Assembly: GCF_900110505.1 (NCBI RefSeq)
Contig: NZ_FODZ01000001.1
Location: forward strand, 824,861-888,860
Length of the DNA: 64,000 nt
Source: Luteibacter sp. UNC138MFCol5.1
GTDB taxonomy: Bacteria > Pseudomonadota > Gammaproteobacteria > Xanthomonadales > Rhodanobacteraceae
Direction of reading: 5' to 3'
Every line of letters begins with the position of its first letter. Within the stretch, counting starts at the first letter, position 1. Shown one piece after another: positions 18,383 to 27,578 of the stretch. The position numbers and the translations under genes are program-made. A model generated the notes under the pieces. That model was given only the letters and a program-made list of their open reading frames with translations. It ran no database searches and was not told the DNA's origin.

Positions 18383-21300
18383 GTGAACCTGCCGGAACTC
18401 TGCATCCGCCGCCCGGTGATGACCACGCTGCTGATGGCGGCGCTGGTGATCTTCGGCATCGCCGCGTACCCGAGGCTTCCCGTCAACGAGCTTCCCAACG
18501 TCGACTTCCCCACCATCAACATCAGCGCGAGCCTGCCCGGCGCCTCGCCGGAGACGATGGCCTCGTCCGTCGCGACGCCGCTCGAGGCGCAGCTGTCGAC
18601 GGTGGCCGGCATCGATTCGATGACGTCGTCCAGTTCACTGGGTTCGACGACCATCACCGTCACGTTCGCGCTCGACCGCAGCATCGACGGCGCGGCGCAG
18701 GACGTGCAGGCCGCGATTTCCGCCGCGCAGCGCCAGCTGCCGCAGGACATGCCGACGCCGCCGACGTACCGCAAGGTGAACCCGGCCGACGCGCCGATCC
18801 TCTTCCTCACGATGCAGTCGTCGACGCTGCCTCTCTCGACGGTGGACGACTACGCCGAGACGGAACTGGCGCAGCGCCTGTCGATGGTCGACGGCGTGGC
18901 GCAGGTGAACGTCTACGGTTCGCAGAAATACGCCGTGCGCATCGCCGTCGATCCGGACCGCCTCGCCGCCACCGGCATCGGCGTCGACCAGATGCGCGAA
19001 GCGATCGCTGCGGCGAACGTCAACAAGGCCACCGGCTCGCTCAACGGGCAACGCCAGCTGCTGTCGATCCGTTCGGATGGCCAGTTGATGCGCGCCGCCG
19101 ATTACGGCCAGGTGGTGGTGGCCTATCGCAACGGCGCACCCGTGCGGCTGTCCGACATCGCCGTGCCGCGCGACAGCGTGCAGGACGACCAGAAGGCCAG
19201 TTGGTTCAACGGCCACCGCTCGATCACGCTCGCGATCCAGCGTCAGCCCGGCGCCAACACCGTGGAGACGGTGGACAAGATCTTCGCGCTCTTGCCCGCG
19301 TTCCAGGAGACGTTGCCGCCGTCGGTGAAACTCAACGTGATGTACGACCGTTCGGTATCGATCCGCGACTCCGTGCACGACGTGCAGTTCACCCTGGTGC
19401 TCGCCGGCATCCTCGTCGTGCTCGTGATCTACCTGTTCCTCGGCAACGCGTCGGCGACGCTCATTCCCGCCGTGGCGCTGCCGATCTCGGTGCTCGGCAC
19501 GTTCGGCGCGATGTTCGCGCTCGGCTACAGCCTCGACAACCTCTCGCTGCTGGCGTTGACGCTCGCCGTCGGTTTCGTCGTCGACGACGCCATCGTGATG
19601 CTAGAGAACATCATGCGCCACATCGAGCTCGGCGAAGAGCCCTTCGAAGCCGCGGTGAAGGGCGCGAACGAGATCGGTTTCACCATCTTCTCCATGACGC
19701 TGTCGCTCGTCGCGGTGTTCATCCCCGTGATGTTCATGGGCGGCATCGTCGGTCGGCTGTTCCACGAGTTCGCCGTCGTCATCAGCGTATCGATCCTCAT
19801 CTCGGGCTTCGTCTCCATCACGCTCACGCCCATGCTGTGCAGCCGCTTCGTCAAGGCGCACGACCACGACAAGCGAAGCTTCATCGTCGTCGGCTTCGAT
19901 CGCGGTTTCGCCGCGGTGACCGCCGGTTACACGCGCACGCTGGCCTGGTGCATGCGGCACCCGCGCACGGTGCTGCTCGGCTTCGCGCTGAGCCTCGTCG
20001 CCACGGGCCTGCTCTTCGTCGTCACGCCGAAGGACTTCATCCCGGCCGGCGACAGCGGCCAGCTCCGCGTCACCTCCGAAGGGCCGACCGACATCTCGTT
20101 CGCCGCCATGTCCGCACGGCAGCAGGCGCTCGCGGACATCGCCATGAAGGATCCGAACATCGCGGCGGTCATGTCGAGCGTCGGCGCGGGTGGCCCGCGC
20201 TCCACCGTGAATTCGGGCTCGCTCCTGCTGCGCCTGAAGGACAGCGACGCGCGCGGTGGCACGACGCCCGACGAGATCATCCAGGGCCTACGGCGCCAGT
20301 TCGCCGAGGTGCCCGGCATCCGCACGTACATCCAGAATCCACCCGCGATCCAGGTCGGAGGGCGGCAGTCGAAGGCCCAGTACCAGTACACGGTGCAGTC
20401 CACCGACCTGCATGCGCTGTACGACTGGTCGGGCAAGCTCGTCGCCGCGTTCCAGAAACTGCCGGGCTTCCAGGACGTCACGACGGACCTCGATCTGAAC
20501 AGCCCGTCGATGGTCGTCACCGTCAATCGCGACAAGCTCGCGCCGCTGGGTCTGACGATGGATCAGGTGCAGACCGCGCTCGGCACGGCGTTCGGCGAGA
20601 ACCAGATTTCCACGATCTACGGCTCGGCCACGCAGTACTGGGTGATCCTGCAGGTGGAGCGCCGGATGCAGGACGATCCCGCCGTGCTGTCGCGGCTCTA
20701 CGTCACGTCGGACAGCGGCAAGCTCATTCCCCTGAACACCGTGGCGCGTTTCGAGCGCAAGCCCCAGGTGCTCACGGTGAACCACCAGGGCCAGCTGCCG
20801 GCGGTGACCGTGTCGTTCAATCTCGCGCCGGGGGTGTCCTTGAGCGACGCGGTGGCAAGCATCGACCGCGCGACGACGGAGATGAAGCTGCCCGCCACAC
20901 TGAGCGGCAGCGTGCAGGGCACGGCTCAGGCGTTCCAGGATTCGGTCAAGGGCATGGGGTTGCTGCTCCTGCTCGCGGTGTTCGTGATCTACCTCGTGCT
21001 GGGCATCCTGTACGAGAGCTTCATCCATCCGCTCACGATCCTCTCGGGCCTGCCGGCCGCGGCGGTCGGCGCGCTGCTGACGCTGGTGATCTTCAACGCG
21101 TCGCTCGACCTGTTCGCCTTCGTCGGCATCATCATGCTGGTGGGCATCGTGAAGAAGAACGCGATCATGATGATCGACTTCGCGCTGGAGCGTCAGCGCG
21201 ACGCGGGGCTCGCGCCGCACGACGCGATCTTCGAGGCGTGCCGCGTGCGTTTCCGCCCGATCATGATGACGACCATGGCGGCGTTCGCGGGCACGTTGCC

Positions 21301-21481
21301 GATCGCGCTGGGCATCGGCGCGGGCGCGGAGACGCGCCGTCCGCTGGGCCTCGCGGTGGTGGGTGGCCTCGTCGTCTCGCAGATCCTGACGCTGTACCTG
21401 ACGCCCGTGATCTACCTCTATATGAATCGCCTGCAGGACAGGCTGGCGCCCGGGAAGAAGCTCGATCCCGCGAGGGCCTGA
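18383..21481 (+). CDS. RND efflux pump permease (MdtB/MdtC-like)
   Basis: A 1032-residue, 12-helix inner-membrane proton/drug antiporter. TM1 is at about 12-30 and the periplasmic porter domain at about 35-335. TM4 carries the proton-relay pair D401-D402 in AVGFVVDDAIVMLENI. The second half repeats the plan, with IIMLVGIVKKNAIMMIDFALE. The start is GTG 18383, with AGG upstream. Its stop lies within a perfect 12-bp hairpin (21466-21493). It works with the adaptor upstream; substrate unknown. Confidence 0.95.
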   Translation: MNLPELCIRRPVMTTLLMAALVIFGIAAYPRLPVNELPNVDFPTINISASLPGASPETMASSVATPLEAQLSTVAGIDSMTSSSSLGSTTITVTFALDRSIDGAAQDVQAAISAAQRQLPQDMPTPPTYRKVNPADAPILFLTMQSSTLPLSTVDDYAETELAQRLSMVDGVAQVNVYGSQKYAVRIAVDPDRLAATGIGVDQMREAIAAANVNKATGSLNGQRQLLSIRSDGQLMRAADYGQVVVAYRNGAPVRLSDIAVPRDSVQDDQKASWFNGHRSITLAIQRQPGANTVETVDKIFALLPAFQETLPPSVKLNVMYDRSVSIRDSVHDVQFTLVLAGILVVLVIYLFLGNASATLIPAVALPISVLGTFGAMFALGYSLDNLSLLALTLAVGFVVDDAIVMLENIMRHIELGEEPFEAAVKGANEIGFTIFSMTLSLVAVFIPVMFMGGIVGRLFHEFAVVISVSILISGFVSITLTPMLCSRFVKAHDHDKRSFIVVGFDRGFAAVTAGYTRTLAWCMRHPRTVLLGFALSLVATGLLFVVTPKDFIPAGDSGQLRVTSEGPTDISFAAMSARQQALADIAMKDPNIAAVMSSVGAGGPRSTVNSGSLLLRLKDSDARGGTTPDEIIQGLRRQFAEVPGIRTYIQNPPAIQVGGRQSKAQYQYTVQSTDLHALYDWSGKLVAAFQKLPGFQDVTTDLDLNSPSMVVTVNRDKLAPLGLTMDQVQTALGTAFGENQISTIYGSATQYWVILQVERRMQDDPAVLSRLYVTSDSGKLIPLNTVARFERKPQVLTVNHQGQLPAVTVSFNLAPGVSLSDAVASIDRATTEMKLPATLSGSVQGTAQAFQDSVKGMGLLLLLAVFVIYLVLGILYESFIHPLTILSGLPAAAVGALLTLVIFNASLDLFAFVGIIMLVGIVKKNAIMMIDFALERQRDAGLAPHDAIFEACRVRFRPIMMTTMAAFAGTLPIALGIGAGAETRRPLGLAVVGGLVVSQILTLYLTPVIYLYMNRLQDRLAPGKKLDPARA

Positions 21482-21529
21482 GCCCTCGCGGGAGCCGATC
21501 GTATCGGCGACGATCCCCGGCGGGGGATC
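21466..21529. repeat. Hairpins and GGAGCCGATCGTATCGGCGA element between convergent genes
   Basis: A perfect 12-bp stem (21466-21477 with 21482-21493) spans the RND pump stop codon. It is followed by GGAGCCGATCGTATCGGCGA (21491-21510) and a 7-bp hairpin (21512-21518 with 21523-21529). The 20-base core recurs exactly at 23094-23113 on the other side of the M28 gene, so this looks like a dispersed repeat that also serves as a bidirectional terminator. Confidence 0.7.
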
Positions 21530-22970
21530 AGTCGTGCGCTCCGTCCTTCGCGAACGCGCCCGGCGCCGAGCCGAAATCGCCGTTGGCCTGCGCGGCCATG
21601 TACGCGAACGTCGCATAGACCGCCACGTTCTGCGCCAGCGCCTTCGGATCGATCTTGTCGAGCGTGTCGTTGGCGTTGTGGTGGTAGTCGAAGTAATCGG
21701 TACCGTCCTGCGTGAGCGACAGTGCGGCCATGCCCTTCGCGTGCATCTGCGAGAGGTCCGAGCCGCCACCGCCGGGCTTGTTCGGATCGTACGCGACGCC
21801 GATCGGCTCGATCACCTTCGCGATCTGTTCGATCGCGCCGCGCGCTTCCGGCTTCACGCTCGCGGTCATGCGCCAGATGCGGCCCGCGCCGAAGTCGGAC
21901 TCGGTACCGAGCTGGAACTTCGAGACCTCCTTCGCGTGCGCTTCCGCATAGGCGCGGCCGCCCCACAGACCCATCTCTTCGTTCGCGAACGCGATCACGC
22001 GAATGGTGCGGTCGGGACGCTGCGGCATGTCCTTGATCAGCTTCGCGGCGGCCGCCGCGATCGCCACGCCCGCGCCGTCGTCGATGGCACCCGTGCCGAG
22101 ATCCCACGAATCCAGGTGACCGCCGATGGCGACGACCTGGTCCGGATGCTTGCGGCCGGTCACTTCGCCGATGACGTTCGCGCCTTCGTACGTGCCCGCG
22201 AAGCCCACATCGAGATCGAGCTTCAGCGTGACGGGCTTGCCTTGCTTCAGCACGCGTTCGAGCTGGTCGGCATCGGGCAGCGACAGCGCGGCGGCGGGAA
22301 TGGCTGCCTTCGGATCCTGGAAGCCGGTGACGCCGGTATGCGGCGTGCGGCTGTGCGGATCGGTGCCGGCCGAGCGAAGCAGGAACGCCGCGGCGCCCAT
22401 CTCCGCGGCGAGCACGGGGCCGCCGGTGCGCGTGGCGGAGCCCTTGCCGTAATCGTGCCCGTCCTTCTGCTGCTGCATGTGCGTGCTGACGTAGACGATC
22501 TTGCCCTTCACGCTGGCCGGATCGGCCTTCTTCAGCGCGTCGAGGTCGTCGAAGCCGACGACTTCCGCGGTGAGTCCGCCCGAGGGCGTGCCGGCCGAGT
22601 AGCCCAGCGCCGTGAGCAGGAGCGGCTGCGGATACGGCGAGACGATCGCGCCGTGCTCGCTGCGACGCTGCCACAGCGGGTAGCTGACTTTCTCCGTGTA
22701 GACCTTGTCGAAGCCCATGGCCTTGAACTTCGCGACGGTCCAGGCGACGGCGCGCGCGTCGGCTTCGCTGCCGGCCACGCGCGGGCCCACCTCGGTCGTG
22801 AGCCCCGACACGAATTCGTAGCCGGTGTTGTCGTTCATCGCGCGGTCGCGCAGTTCGGTCGCCGCGGCGACGGCCTTCTCGGGAATCGTCGTGGCCTTGT
22901 CGGCGGCGTGGGCGGAGAAGGCGAGCGCGAGGCATGCGGCCAGCGCATGCAGGCGGAAGGTGTGACGCAT
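21528..22970 (-). CDS. Secreted M28 family zinc aminopeptidase with PA domain
   Basis: 480 residues with signal peptide MRHTFRLHALAACLALAFSAHA. A protease-associated (PA) domain occupies about 125-260. The M28 catalytic core follows, with metal ligands in GGHLDSWD and GAIDDGAG, the general base pair NEEMG, ESDFGAGR and a last histidine in YFDYHHNANDTLD. All ligands appear present, so it should be an active exported di-zinc exopeptidase acting on peptides. It is monocistronic and flanked by palindromic elements on both sides. Confidence 0.93.
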   Translation of the reverse strand: MRHTFRLHALAACLALAFSAHAADKATTIPEKAVAAATELRDRAMNDNTGYEFVSGLTTEVGPRVAGSEADARAVAWTVAKFKAMGFDKVYTEKVSYPLWQRRSEHGAIVSPYPQPLLLTALGYSAGTPSGGLTAEVVGFDDLDALKKADPASVKGKIVYVSTHMQQQKDGHDYGKGSATRTGGPVLAAEMGAAAFLLRSAGTDPHSRTPHTGVTGFQDPKAAIPAAALSLPDADQLERVLKQGKPVTLKLDLDVGFAGTYEGANVIGEVTGRKHPDQVVAIGGHLDSWDLGTGAIDDGAGVAIAAAAAKLIKDMPQRPDRTIRVIAFANEEMGLWGGRAYAEAHAKEVSKFQLGTESDFGAGRIWRMTASVKPEARGAIEQIAKVIEPIGVAYDPNKPGGGGSDLSQMHAKGMAALSLTQDGTDYFDYHHNANDTLDKIDPKALAQNVAVYATFAYMAAQANGDFGSAPGAFAKDGAHD

Positions 22971-23057
22971 CGAATGACCCCCGGGGACGGAAACGTCGAT
23001 TATTGCGCCGGGGAACGCGGGGCAGATAGGCCGGAAGTCATGGGCCGGGACCGGCTT

Positions 23058-23128
23058 CCACCCCTCGGTAGAGGCCTGGCTACCGAAGGGGTGGGAGCCG
23101 ATCGTATCGGCGATCGTTCCTGCCGCGG
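23058..23128. repeat. Hairpin plus second copy of the GGAGCCGATCGTATCGGCGA element
   Basis: An imperfect 14-bp stem (23058-23071 with 23080-23094, CCACCCCTCGGTAG arm with one bulge) runs into GGAGCCGATCGTATCGGCGA at 23094-23113, identical to 21491-21510. It lies just downstream of mscL (minus strand) and upstream of the M28 gene, so it probably terminates mscL transcription. Confidence 0.7.
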
Positions 23129-23132
23129 GATA

Positions 23133-23537
23133 TCAGATCTCGCGATTCTGCTGCTTCAGCAGATCGCGGATTTCCGTCAGCAGCGCGACATCGGCCGGCG
23201 GGGCGGCGGGAGCCGCTTCCTCGCGACGCGTGATGCGGTTGATCGCTTTGACCACGACGAAGATCGCGAAGGCGATGATGATGAACTGGATGAGCACGTT
23301 GATGAAGATGCCGTACTGCACGGCGACTTCCTTGACCCCTTCGCTGGCGGGCCTCAGCACCCATTTCCAGTCCGAGAAATCGATGCCGCCGATCAGCCAT
23401 CCGATCGGGGGCATGATGATGTTGTCGACGAGCGACGTGACGATCTTGCCGAACGCGGCACCGATCACCACACCGACCGCGAGGTCGATCACGTTACCGC
23501 GCAGTGCGAATTTCTTGAATTCCGCGACGAAACTCAT
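23133..23537 (-). CDS. mscL: Large-conductance mechanosensitive channel MscL
   Basis: 134 residues forming the pentameric inner-membrane channel that opens under hypo-osmotic stress. The MscL opening reads [24 protein letters not shown] with TM1 pore residues. TM2 is about 75-98 ([20 protein letters not shown]), and the C-terminal amphipathic bundle holds [12 protein letters not shown]. Length is typical and the gene is monocistronic. Confidence 0.97.
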   Translation of the reverse strand: MSFVAEFKKFALRGNVIDLAVGVVIGAAFGKIVTSLVDNIIMPPIGWLIGGIDFSDWKWVLRPASEGVKEVAVQYGIFINVLIQFIIIAFAIFVVVKAINRITRREEAAPAAPPADVALLTEIRDLLKQQNREI

Positions 23538-23608
23538 CGGCCCTTCCTCCTCGTGGCATTGGCGTCGGTCGTCAAACCTAACGATCCGTATGTAGGCATA
23601 CCGCGAAG

Positions 23609-24295
23609 TCAGCTCACGCGTCCCTCGAGCGTGACGACATCGCCCAGCGTGGCGACGAAGCGATCCCCGCGGTGGAGCGCGGCCACACCGGCCGGCGTGC
23701 CCGTGTAGACGATATCACCGGCCTTTAGTTCGAACAGCCGCGACAGCGCGCTGAGGATGTGCGGCACGTCGAGCACCATGTCCGCGAGCGTCGCCGACTG
23801 GCGGCGCTCGCCGTTGACCGTCAGGGCGATGGGCGTCGCCGCGTCCGGGATGTAATCCGTCGCGGGGACGATGGCCGAGACCGGCGCGGAATGGTCGAAG
23901 GCCTTGGCGACGTCCCACGGCGCCCCCTTGGCCTTGGCCTGCGCCTGCAGGTCGCGACGGGTCAGGTCGAGCCCGATGCCGTAGCCCCAGACGATGCGCG
24001 CGGCCTGTTCGACCGTGAGGTCGGTGCCGCCGCAGCCGAGCGCCACCACCATCTCCACTTCGTGATGCAGGTCGTTGGTGGCGGACGGGTAGGGCACGTC
24101 GGCGCCGTCGGTGACCAGCGCGTCGGCCGGCTTGGTGAAGAACATGGGATTCGCCGTGTCGACCGAGGCGCCCATTTCCTTCGCGTGATCGGCGTAGTTG
24201 CGGCCGATGCAGAAGACGCGGCGGACGGGGAACCGTTCGGTGCGGCCGACGACGGGGATGCTCGGCGAGGCCGGCGGGGGGATGACGGTATTCAT
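23609..24295 (-). CDS. Fumarylacetoacetate hydrolase family protein (fumarylpyruvate hydrolase-like)
   Basis: A 228-residue cytosolic enzyme of the FAH superfamily. The substrate/metal-binding run includes [25 protein letters not shown], the metal-ligand [11 protein letters not shown] and [14 protein letters not shown], plus [12 protein letters not shown] near the C-terminus. The small size matches YcgM/NagK-type fumarylpyruvate hydrolases or oxaloacetate tautomerase rather than long FAH enzymes. No gentisate pathway genes lie nearby, so the substrate is open. Confidence 0.92.
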   Translation of the reverse strand: MNTVIPPPASPSIPVVGRTERFPVRRVFCIGRNYADHAKEMGASVDTANPMFFTKPADALVTDGADVPYPSATNDLHHEVEMVVALGCGGTDLTVEQAARIVWGYGIGLDLTRRDLQAQAKAKGAPWDVAKAFDHSAPVSAIVPATDYIPDAATPIALTVNGERRQSATLADMVLDVPHILSALSRLFELKAGDIVYTGTPAGVAALHRGDRFVATLGDVVTLEGRVS

Positions 24296-24304
24296 AGGCC
24301 AAGC

Positions 24305-24341
24305 GTATCAGGTGACACCTGTCACGACAGATGACTGATAC
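24305..24341. promoter_or_regulatory. Candidate operator in divergent intergenic region
   Basis: The exact inverted repeat GTGACA-CC-TGTCAC (24312-24325) lies within an outer GTATCA...TGATAC pair (24305-24310, 24336-24341). It sits between the divergent FAH-family gene and the MacA-like operon, 75-115 bases before the latter's ATG. The dyad shape suits a dimeric repressor, but the regulator is not known from this window. Confidence 0.5.
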
Positions 24342-24416
24342 CGGAAAGTGGTGCACGGTCCGGACGCATCGCATGATCGTGCTGCGAGTCTGACCAGGGG
24401 CGAGGGCAAGGGGACG

Positions 24417-25676
24417 ATGAATTCGAACGCCGAGCTGCTCAAACAGCTCAAGATCGACAAGTCGCACAAGGAGGCGCACGGCGGCGGGGGTGGCCCGCGG
24501 GCGCGCACCGTGCTGATCGCCGCCCTGGCGGTGCTCGTCGTCCTCGCCATCGCCGGCGGCGCGTGGGCGTTCCTCGCCCGGCGGCCGGTGGAGGTGCGCA
24601 CGGCGACCGCCGTCGCGCCGACCGCCGCCGGCGACGCCGGGGCGGTGCTCCAGGCCACGGGCTACGTGACCGCGCGGCGCCAGGCGACCGTGTCGGCCCA
24701 GATCACCGGCGCGCTGGTCGAAGTGCACATCGAGGAAGGCGACCGCGTCGCGAAAGGCCAGATCCTCGCCCGCCTCGAAGACAACGCCCTGCGCGCCAGC
24801 CTCGAGTCCGCGCGTGCGAACGCCGCGGCCGCGCACGCGAACGTCGTTCAATCGCAGGCGCAGCTCGACCAGGCGCTGCGCGACGCCGATCGCCAGGAGA
24901 CGCTGGTCGGGCGGGGGCTCGTGTCCCGCCAGCTCGCCGAGCAGACGCGCACGCAGGCCAACACGTTCCGCGCGCAGCTCAACACGGCCCGGCGCCAGGC
25001 CGACGCCGCCGATGCCCAGGTCGGCGTGGGGCAGGTCAACCTCGATTACACGGTGGTACGCGCGCCCTTCGATGGCGTGATCACGGACAAGGCCGCCCAG
25101 GTCGGCGAGATCGTCTCGCCGCTCTCGGCCGGTGGCGGCTTCACGCGTACCGGCGTCGGCACGATCGTCGACATGGATTCGCTCGAGATCGACGTCGACG
25201 TCAACGAGGCCTATATCGGCCGCGTGCAGCCCGACATGCCGGCGGAAGCCGTGCTGGACGCGTACCCGGACTGGCGCATCCCCGCGCACGTCATCGCCAT
25301 CGTGCCGGCGGCCGACCGCGGCAAGGCCACGGTGAAGGTGCGCGTGGCGCTGGAAACGAAGGATGGCCGGATCGTGCCCGACATGGGCGTGCGCGTGTCG
25401 TTCCTCGAACGCCGCGCGCCTGCGCAGGCCGCCGTGCCGAAAGGCGTGCTGGTGCCGGCCAGCGCCGTCGTCCGTCGCGACGATCGCGACGTCGTCTTCG
25501 CCGTGGCCGATGGCAAGGCCGCCCGCCGCCAGGTGACGGCCGCCGCTCAACCGAATGGCGATCTGCGCCTCGTCAGCGAGGGCCTCGCAGCCGGCGACAC
25601 CGTGATCGTCTCGCCCCCCGCCGACCTCGCCGACGGCGCCGCCGTCCGCGTCGCCACCTCACCGACCACGAACTGA
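24417..25676 (+). CDS. HlyD/MacA-type periplasmic adaptor subunit
   Basis: A 419-residue adaptor protein for a MacB-type ABC exporter. A cytoplasmic N-tail precedes one TM helix (about 31-53). Lipoyl halves carry ATVSAQITGALVEVHIEEGDRV and VRAPFDGVITDKAAQVGEIV, flanking a helical hairpin (about 115-205). Beta-barrel and membrane-proximal domains follow. I chose ATG 24417 (GAGGGCAAGGGG upstream); earlier in-frame GTGs at 24348 lie in the operator region. It is the first gene of a four-gene operon with an ATPase and two FtsX permeases. Confidence 0.92.
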   Translation: MNSNAELLKQLKIDKSHKEAHGGGGGPRARTVLIAALAVLVVLAIAGGAWAFLARRPVEVRTATAVAPTAAGDAGAVLQATGYVTARRQATVSAQITGALVEVHIEEGDRVAKGQILARLEDNALRASLESARANAAAAHANVVQSQAQLDQALRDADRQETLVGRGLVSRQLAEQTRTQANTFRAQLNTARRQADAADAQVGVGQVNLDYTVVRAPFDGVITDKAAQVGEIVSPLSAGGGFTRTGVGTIVDMDSLEIDVDVNEAYIGRVQPDMPAEAVLDAYPDWRIPAHVIAIVPAADRGKATVKVRVALETKDGRIVPDMGVRVSFLERRAPAQAAVPKGVLVPASAVVRRDDRDVVFAVADGKAARRQVTAAAQPNGDLRLVSEGLAAGDTVIVSPPADLADGAAVRVATSPTTN

Positions 25677-25694
25677 CCCCGCGGAGACTCACCG

Positions 25695-26381
25695 ATGGCC
25701 ACCCTGATCGACATCCAGGATCTTTCGAAGGTTTACGAACGCGGCCGGCAGAAGGTGGAGGTGCTGCACGGCGTCGATCTGAAGATCGAACAAGGCGACT
25801 TCCTCGCGCTGATGGGACCGTCCGGCTCGGGCAAGACGACGCTGCTCAACATGATCGGCGGCCTCGACACGCCCACGGGCGGCAGCATCACGGTGGGCGG
25901 CGACCGCATCGACCAGCTCGGCTCCGGCGCGTTGGCGAAGTGGCGTGCCGCGCACGTCGGCTTCGTCTTCCAGTTCTACAACCTCATGCCGATGCTCACC
26001 GCGCAGCGCAACGTGGAGCTGCCGCTGCTGCTGACGAAGCTGTCCGGTGCGCAGCGCCGGCAGAACGCGTCGATCGCGCTCCAACTCGTGGGCCTCGCCG
26101 ATCGTGCCTCGCACAAGCCGTCCGAGTTGTCCGGCGGCCAGCAGCAGCGCGTCGCGATCGCCCGCGCGATCGTGTCCGATCCCACGCTGCTGGTCTGCGA
26201 CGAGCCGACCGGCGACCTCGATCGCCAGTCGGCGGAAGACATCCTCGGCCTGCTGCGCGAACTCAATCGCGAGCACGGCAAGACGATCGTGATGGTGACG
26301 CACGATCCGAAGGCCGCCGAGTACGCCAACCACACGCTGCACCTCGACAAGGGATCCCTTGTCGAACAGGTCGTGAGCTGA
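25695..26381 (+). CDS. MacB/LolD-type ABC transporter ATP-binding protein
   Basis: A 228-residue ABC ATPase. Walker A is GPSGSGKTTLLN (about 39-50), the Q-loop sits at FVFQFYNLMP, the signature motif is LSGGQQQRVAIARAI and Walker B is LLVCDEPTGDLD, followed by the H-loop VMVTHD. It energises the two FtsX-type permeases downstream. It is 18 bases after the adaptor gene. All motifs are intact. Confidence 0.96.
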   Translation: MATLIDIQDLSKVYERGRQKVEVLHGVDLKIEQGDFLALMGPSGSGKTTLLNMIGGLDTPTGGSITVGGDRIDQLGSGALAKWRAAHVGFVFQFYNLMPMLTAQRNVELPLLLTKLSGAQRRQNASIALQLVGLADRASHKPSELSGGQQQRVAIARAIVSDPTLLVCDEPTGDLDRQSAEDILGLLRELNREHGKTIVMVTHDPKAAEYANHTLHLDKGSLVEQVVS

Positions 26382-26398
26382 GCCAGGAGGATGCCGGC

Positions 26399-27565
26399 AT
26401 GAAATACCTGCATCTCATCTGGGCCGCGCTGTTCCGTCGCAAGGCGCGCACGTTCTTCACCCTCATCTCGATCCTCGCCGCCTTCCTGCTCTTCGGCATG
26501 CTCGACGCCACGCGCGCGGCCTTCTCCTCGGGCGACAGCGTCATCGGCGTGGACCGCCTGCTGACGACGTCGAGGTACTCGATCATCCAGTCGCTGCCGG
26601 CGAGCCTCGGCACGCGCATCGCGGCCGTGCCCGGCGTGGCCGCGGTGGGATCGGCGAACTGGTTCGGCGGCATCTACCAGGATCCGAAAAACTTCGTGCT
26701 CAGCTTCGCCGTGAGCGACAACTTCCTCGACATCTACCACGAGATCGAACTGCCCGCCGACCAGCGCAAGGCGTTCGATGCGACGCGCACCGGCGCCGTC
26801 GTCGGTGAGCCGCTTGCGAAGCGTTTCGGCTGGAAGGTCGGCGACAAGATCCCGCTGCAGTCGACGATCTTCCCGCAGCGCAACGGCGACAAGACCTGGC
26901 CGTTCGACATCGTCGGCATCTACAAGGCGGCGCCCGGCGCGGCGAACGGCACCGATCAGCAGTTCTTCTTCCACCACAAGTATTTCCAGGAAGCCAACGC
27001 GTTCCAGGGCATCGGCACGACCGTCGGCTGGTACGTCGTGAAGCTCACCTCCGCCGACAAGGCGGACGCGGTCGCGAAGGCGATCGACGCGCTCTCCGCC
27101 AACTCGGACCACGAAACCAAGACGCAGACCGAGCAGGCCTTCAACGCCTCGTTCGCGAAACAGCTCGGCGACATCGGCCTCATCGTGTCCGCGATCATGG
27201 GCGCCGTGTTCTTCACGCTGATCCTGCTCACCGGCAACACGATGGCGCAGGCCGTCCGCGAGCGAACCAACGAGCTGGCCGTGCTGAAGACCATCGGCTT
27301 CTCCAGTCGCAGCGTGCTGTGCATGGTGCTAGCCGAGGGCGTGCTCCTGCTGCTGCTCGGCGGCGTGCTGGGCCTCGTGCTCGCAGGCATCGTCGTGCCG
27401 ATCGTCGCGAAGGGCAGCGGGGGCATGCTCAACCTGCCGCCGCTCGGCATGCAGACCTGGACGCTCGGCATCGTGCTGATGCTCGTCATCGGCGCGCTCG
27501 TCGGCCTGCTGCCCGCCATCCGTGCCATGCGACTGAACATCGTCGATGCGCTCGCCGGTCGTTGA
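26399..27565 (+). CDS. FtsX/MacB-type ABC transporter permease (first)
   Basis: A 388-residue inner-membrane permease. One N-terminal TM helix (about 20-37), a periplasmic MacB core domain (about 45-245) and three C-terminal helices, the first at LIVSAIMGAVFFTLILLTGN. The conserved FtsX phrase RERTNELAVLKTIGFSSRSV precedes the fifth helix. ATG 26399 is preceded by AGGAGG at optimal spacing; the much longer upstream frame is a shadow of the adaptor and ATPase genes. It likely pairs with the next permease as a heterodimer. Confidence 0.94.
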   Translation: MKYLHLIWAALFRRKARTFFTLISILAAFLLFGMLDATRAAFSSGDSVIGVDRLLTTSRYSIIQSLPASLGTRIAAVPGVAAVGSANWFGGIYQDPKNFVLSFAVSDNFLDIYHEIELPADQRKAFDATRTGAVVGEPLAKRFGWKVGDKIPLQSTIFPQRNGDKTWPFDIVGIYKAAPGAANGTDQQFFFHHKYFQEANAFQGIGTTVGWYVVKLTSADKADAVAKAIDALSANSDHETKTQTEQAFNASFAKQLGDIGLIVSAIMGAVFFTLILLTGNTMAQAVRERTNELAVLKTIGFSSRSVLCMVLAEGVLLLLLGGVLGLVLAGIVVPIVAKGSGGMLNLPPLGMQTWTLGIVLMLVIGALVGLLPAIRAMRLNIVDALAGR

Positions 27566-27578
27566 GAGGACACTGACG

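Noticed and set aside
21534..23708. 724-codon plus-strand frame opposite the M28 and mscL genes
   Set aside because: Spans two genes and an intergenic repeat; composition is typical of antisense GC-rich frames.
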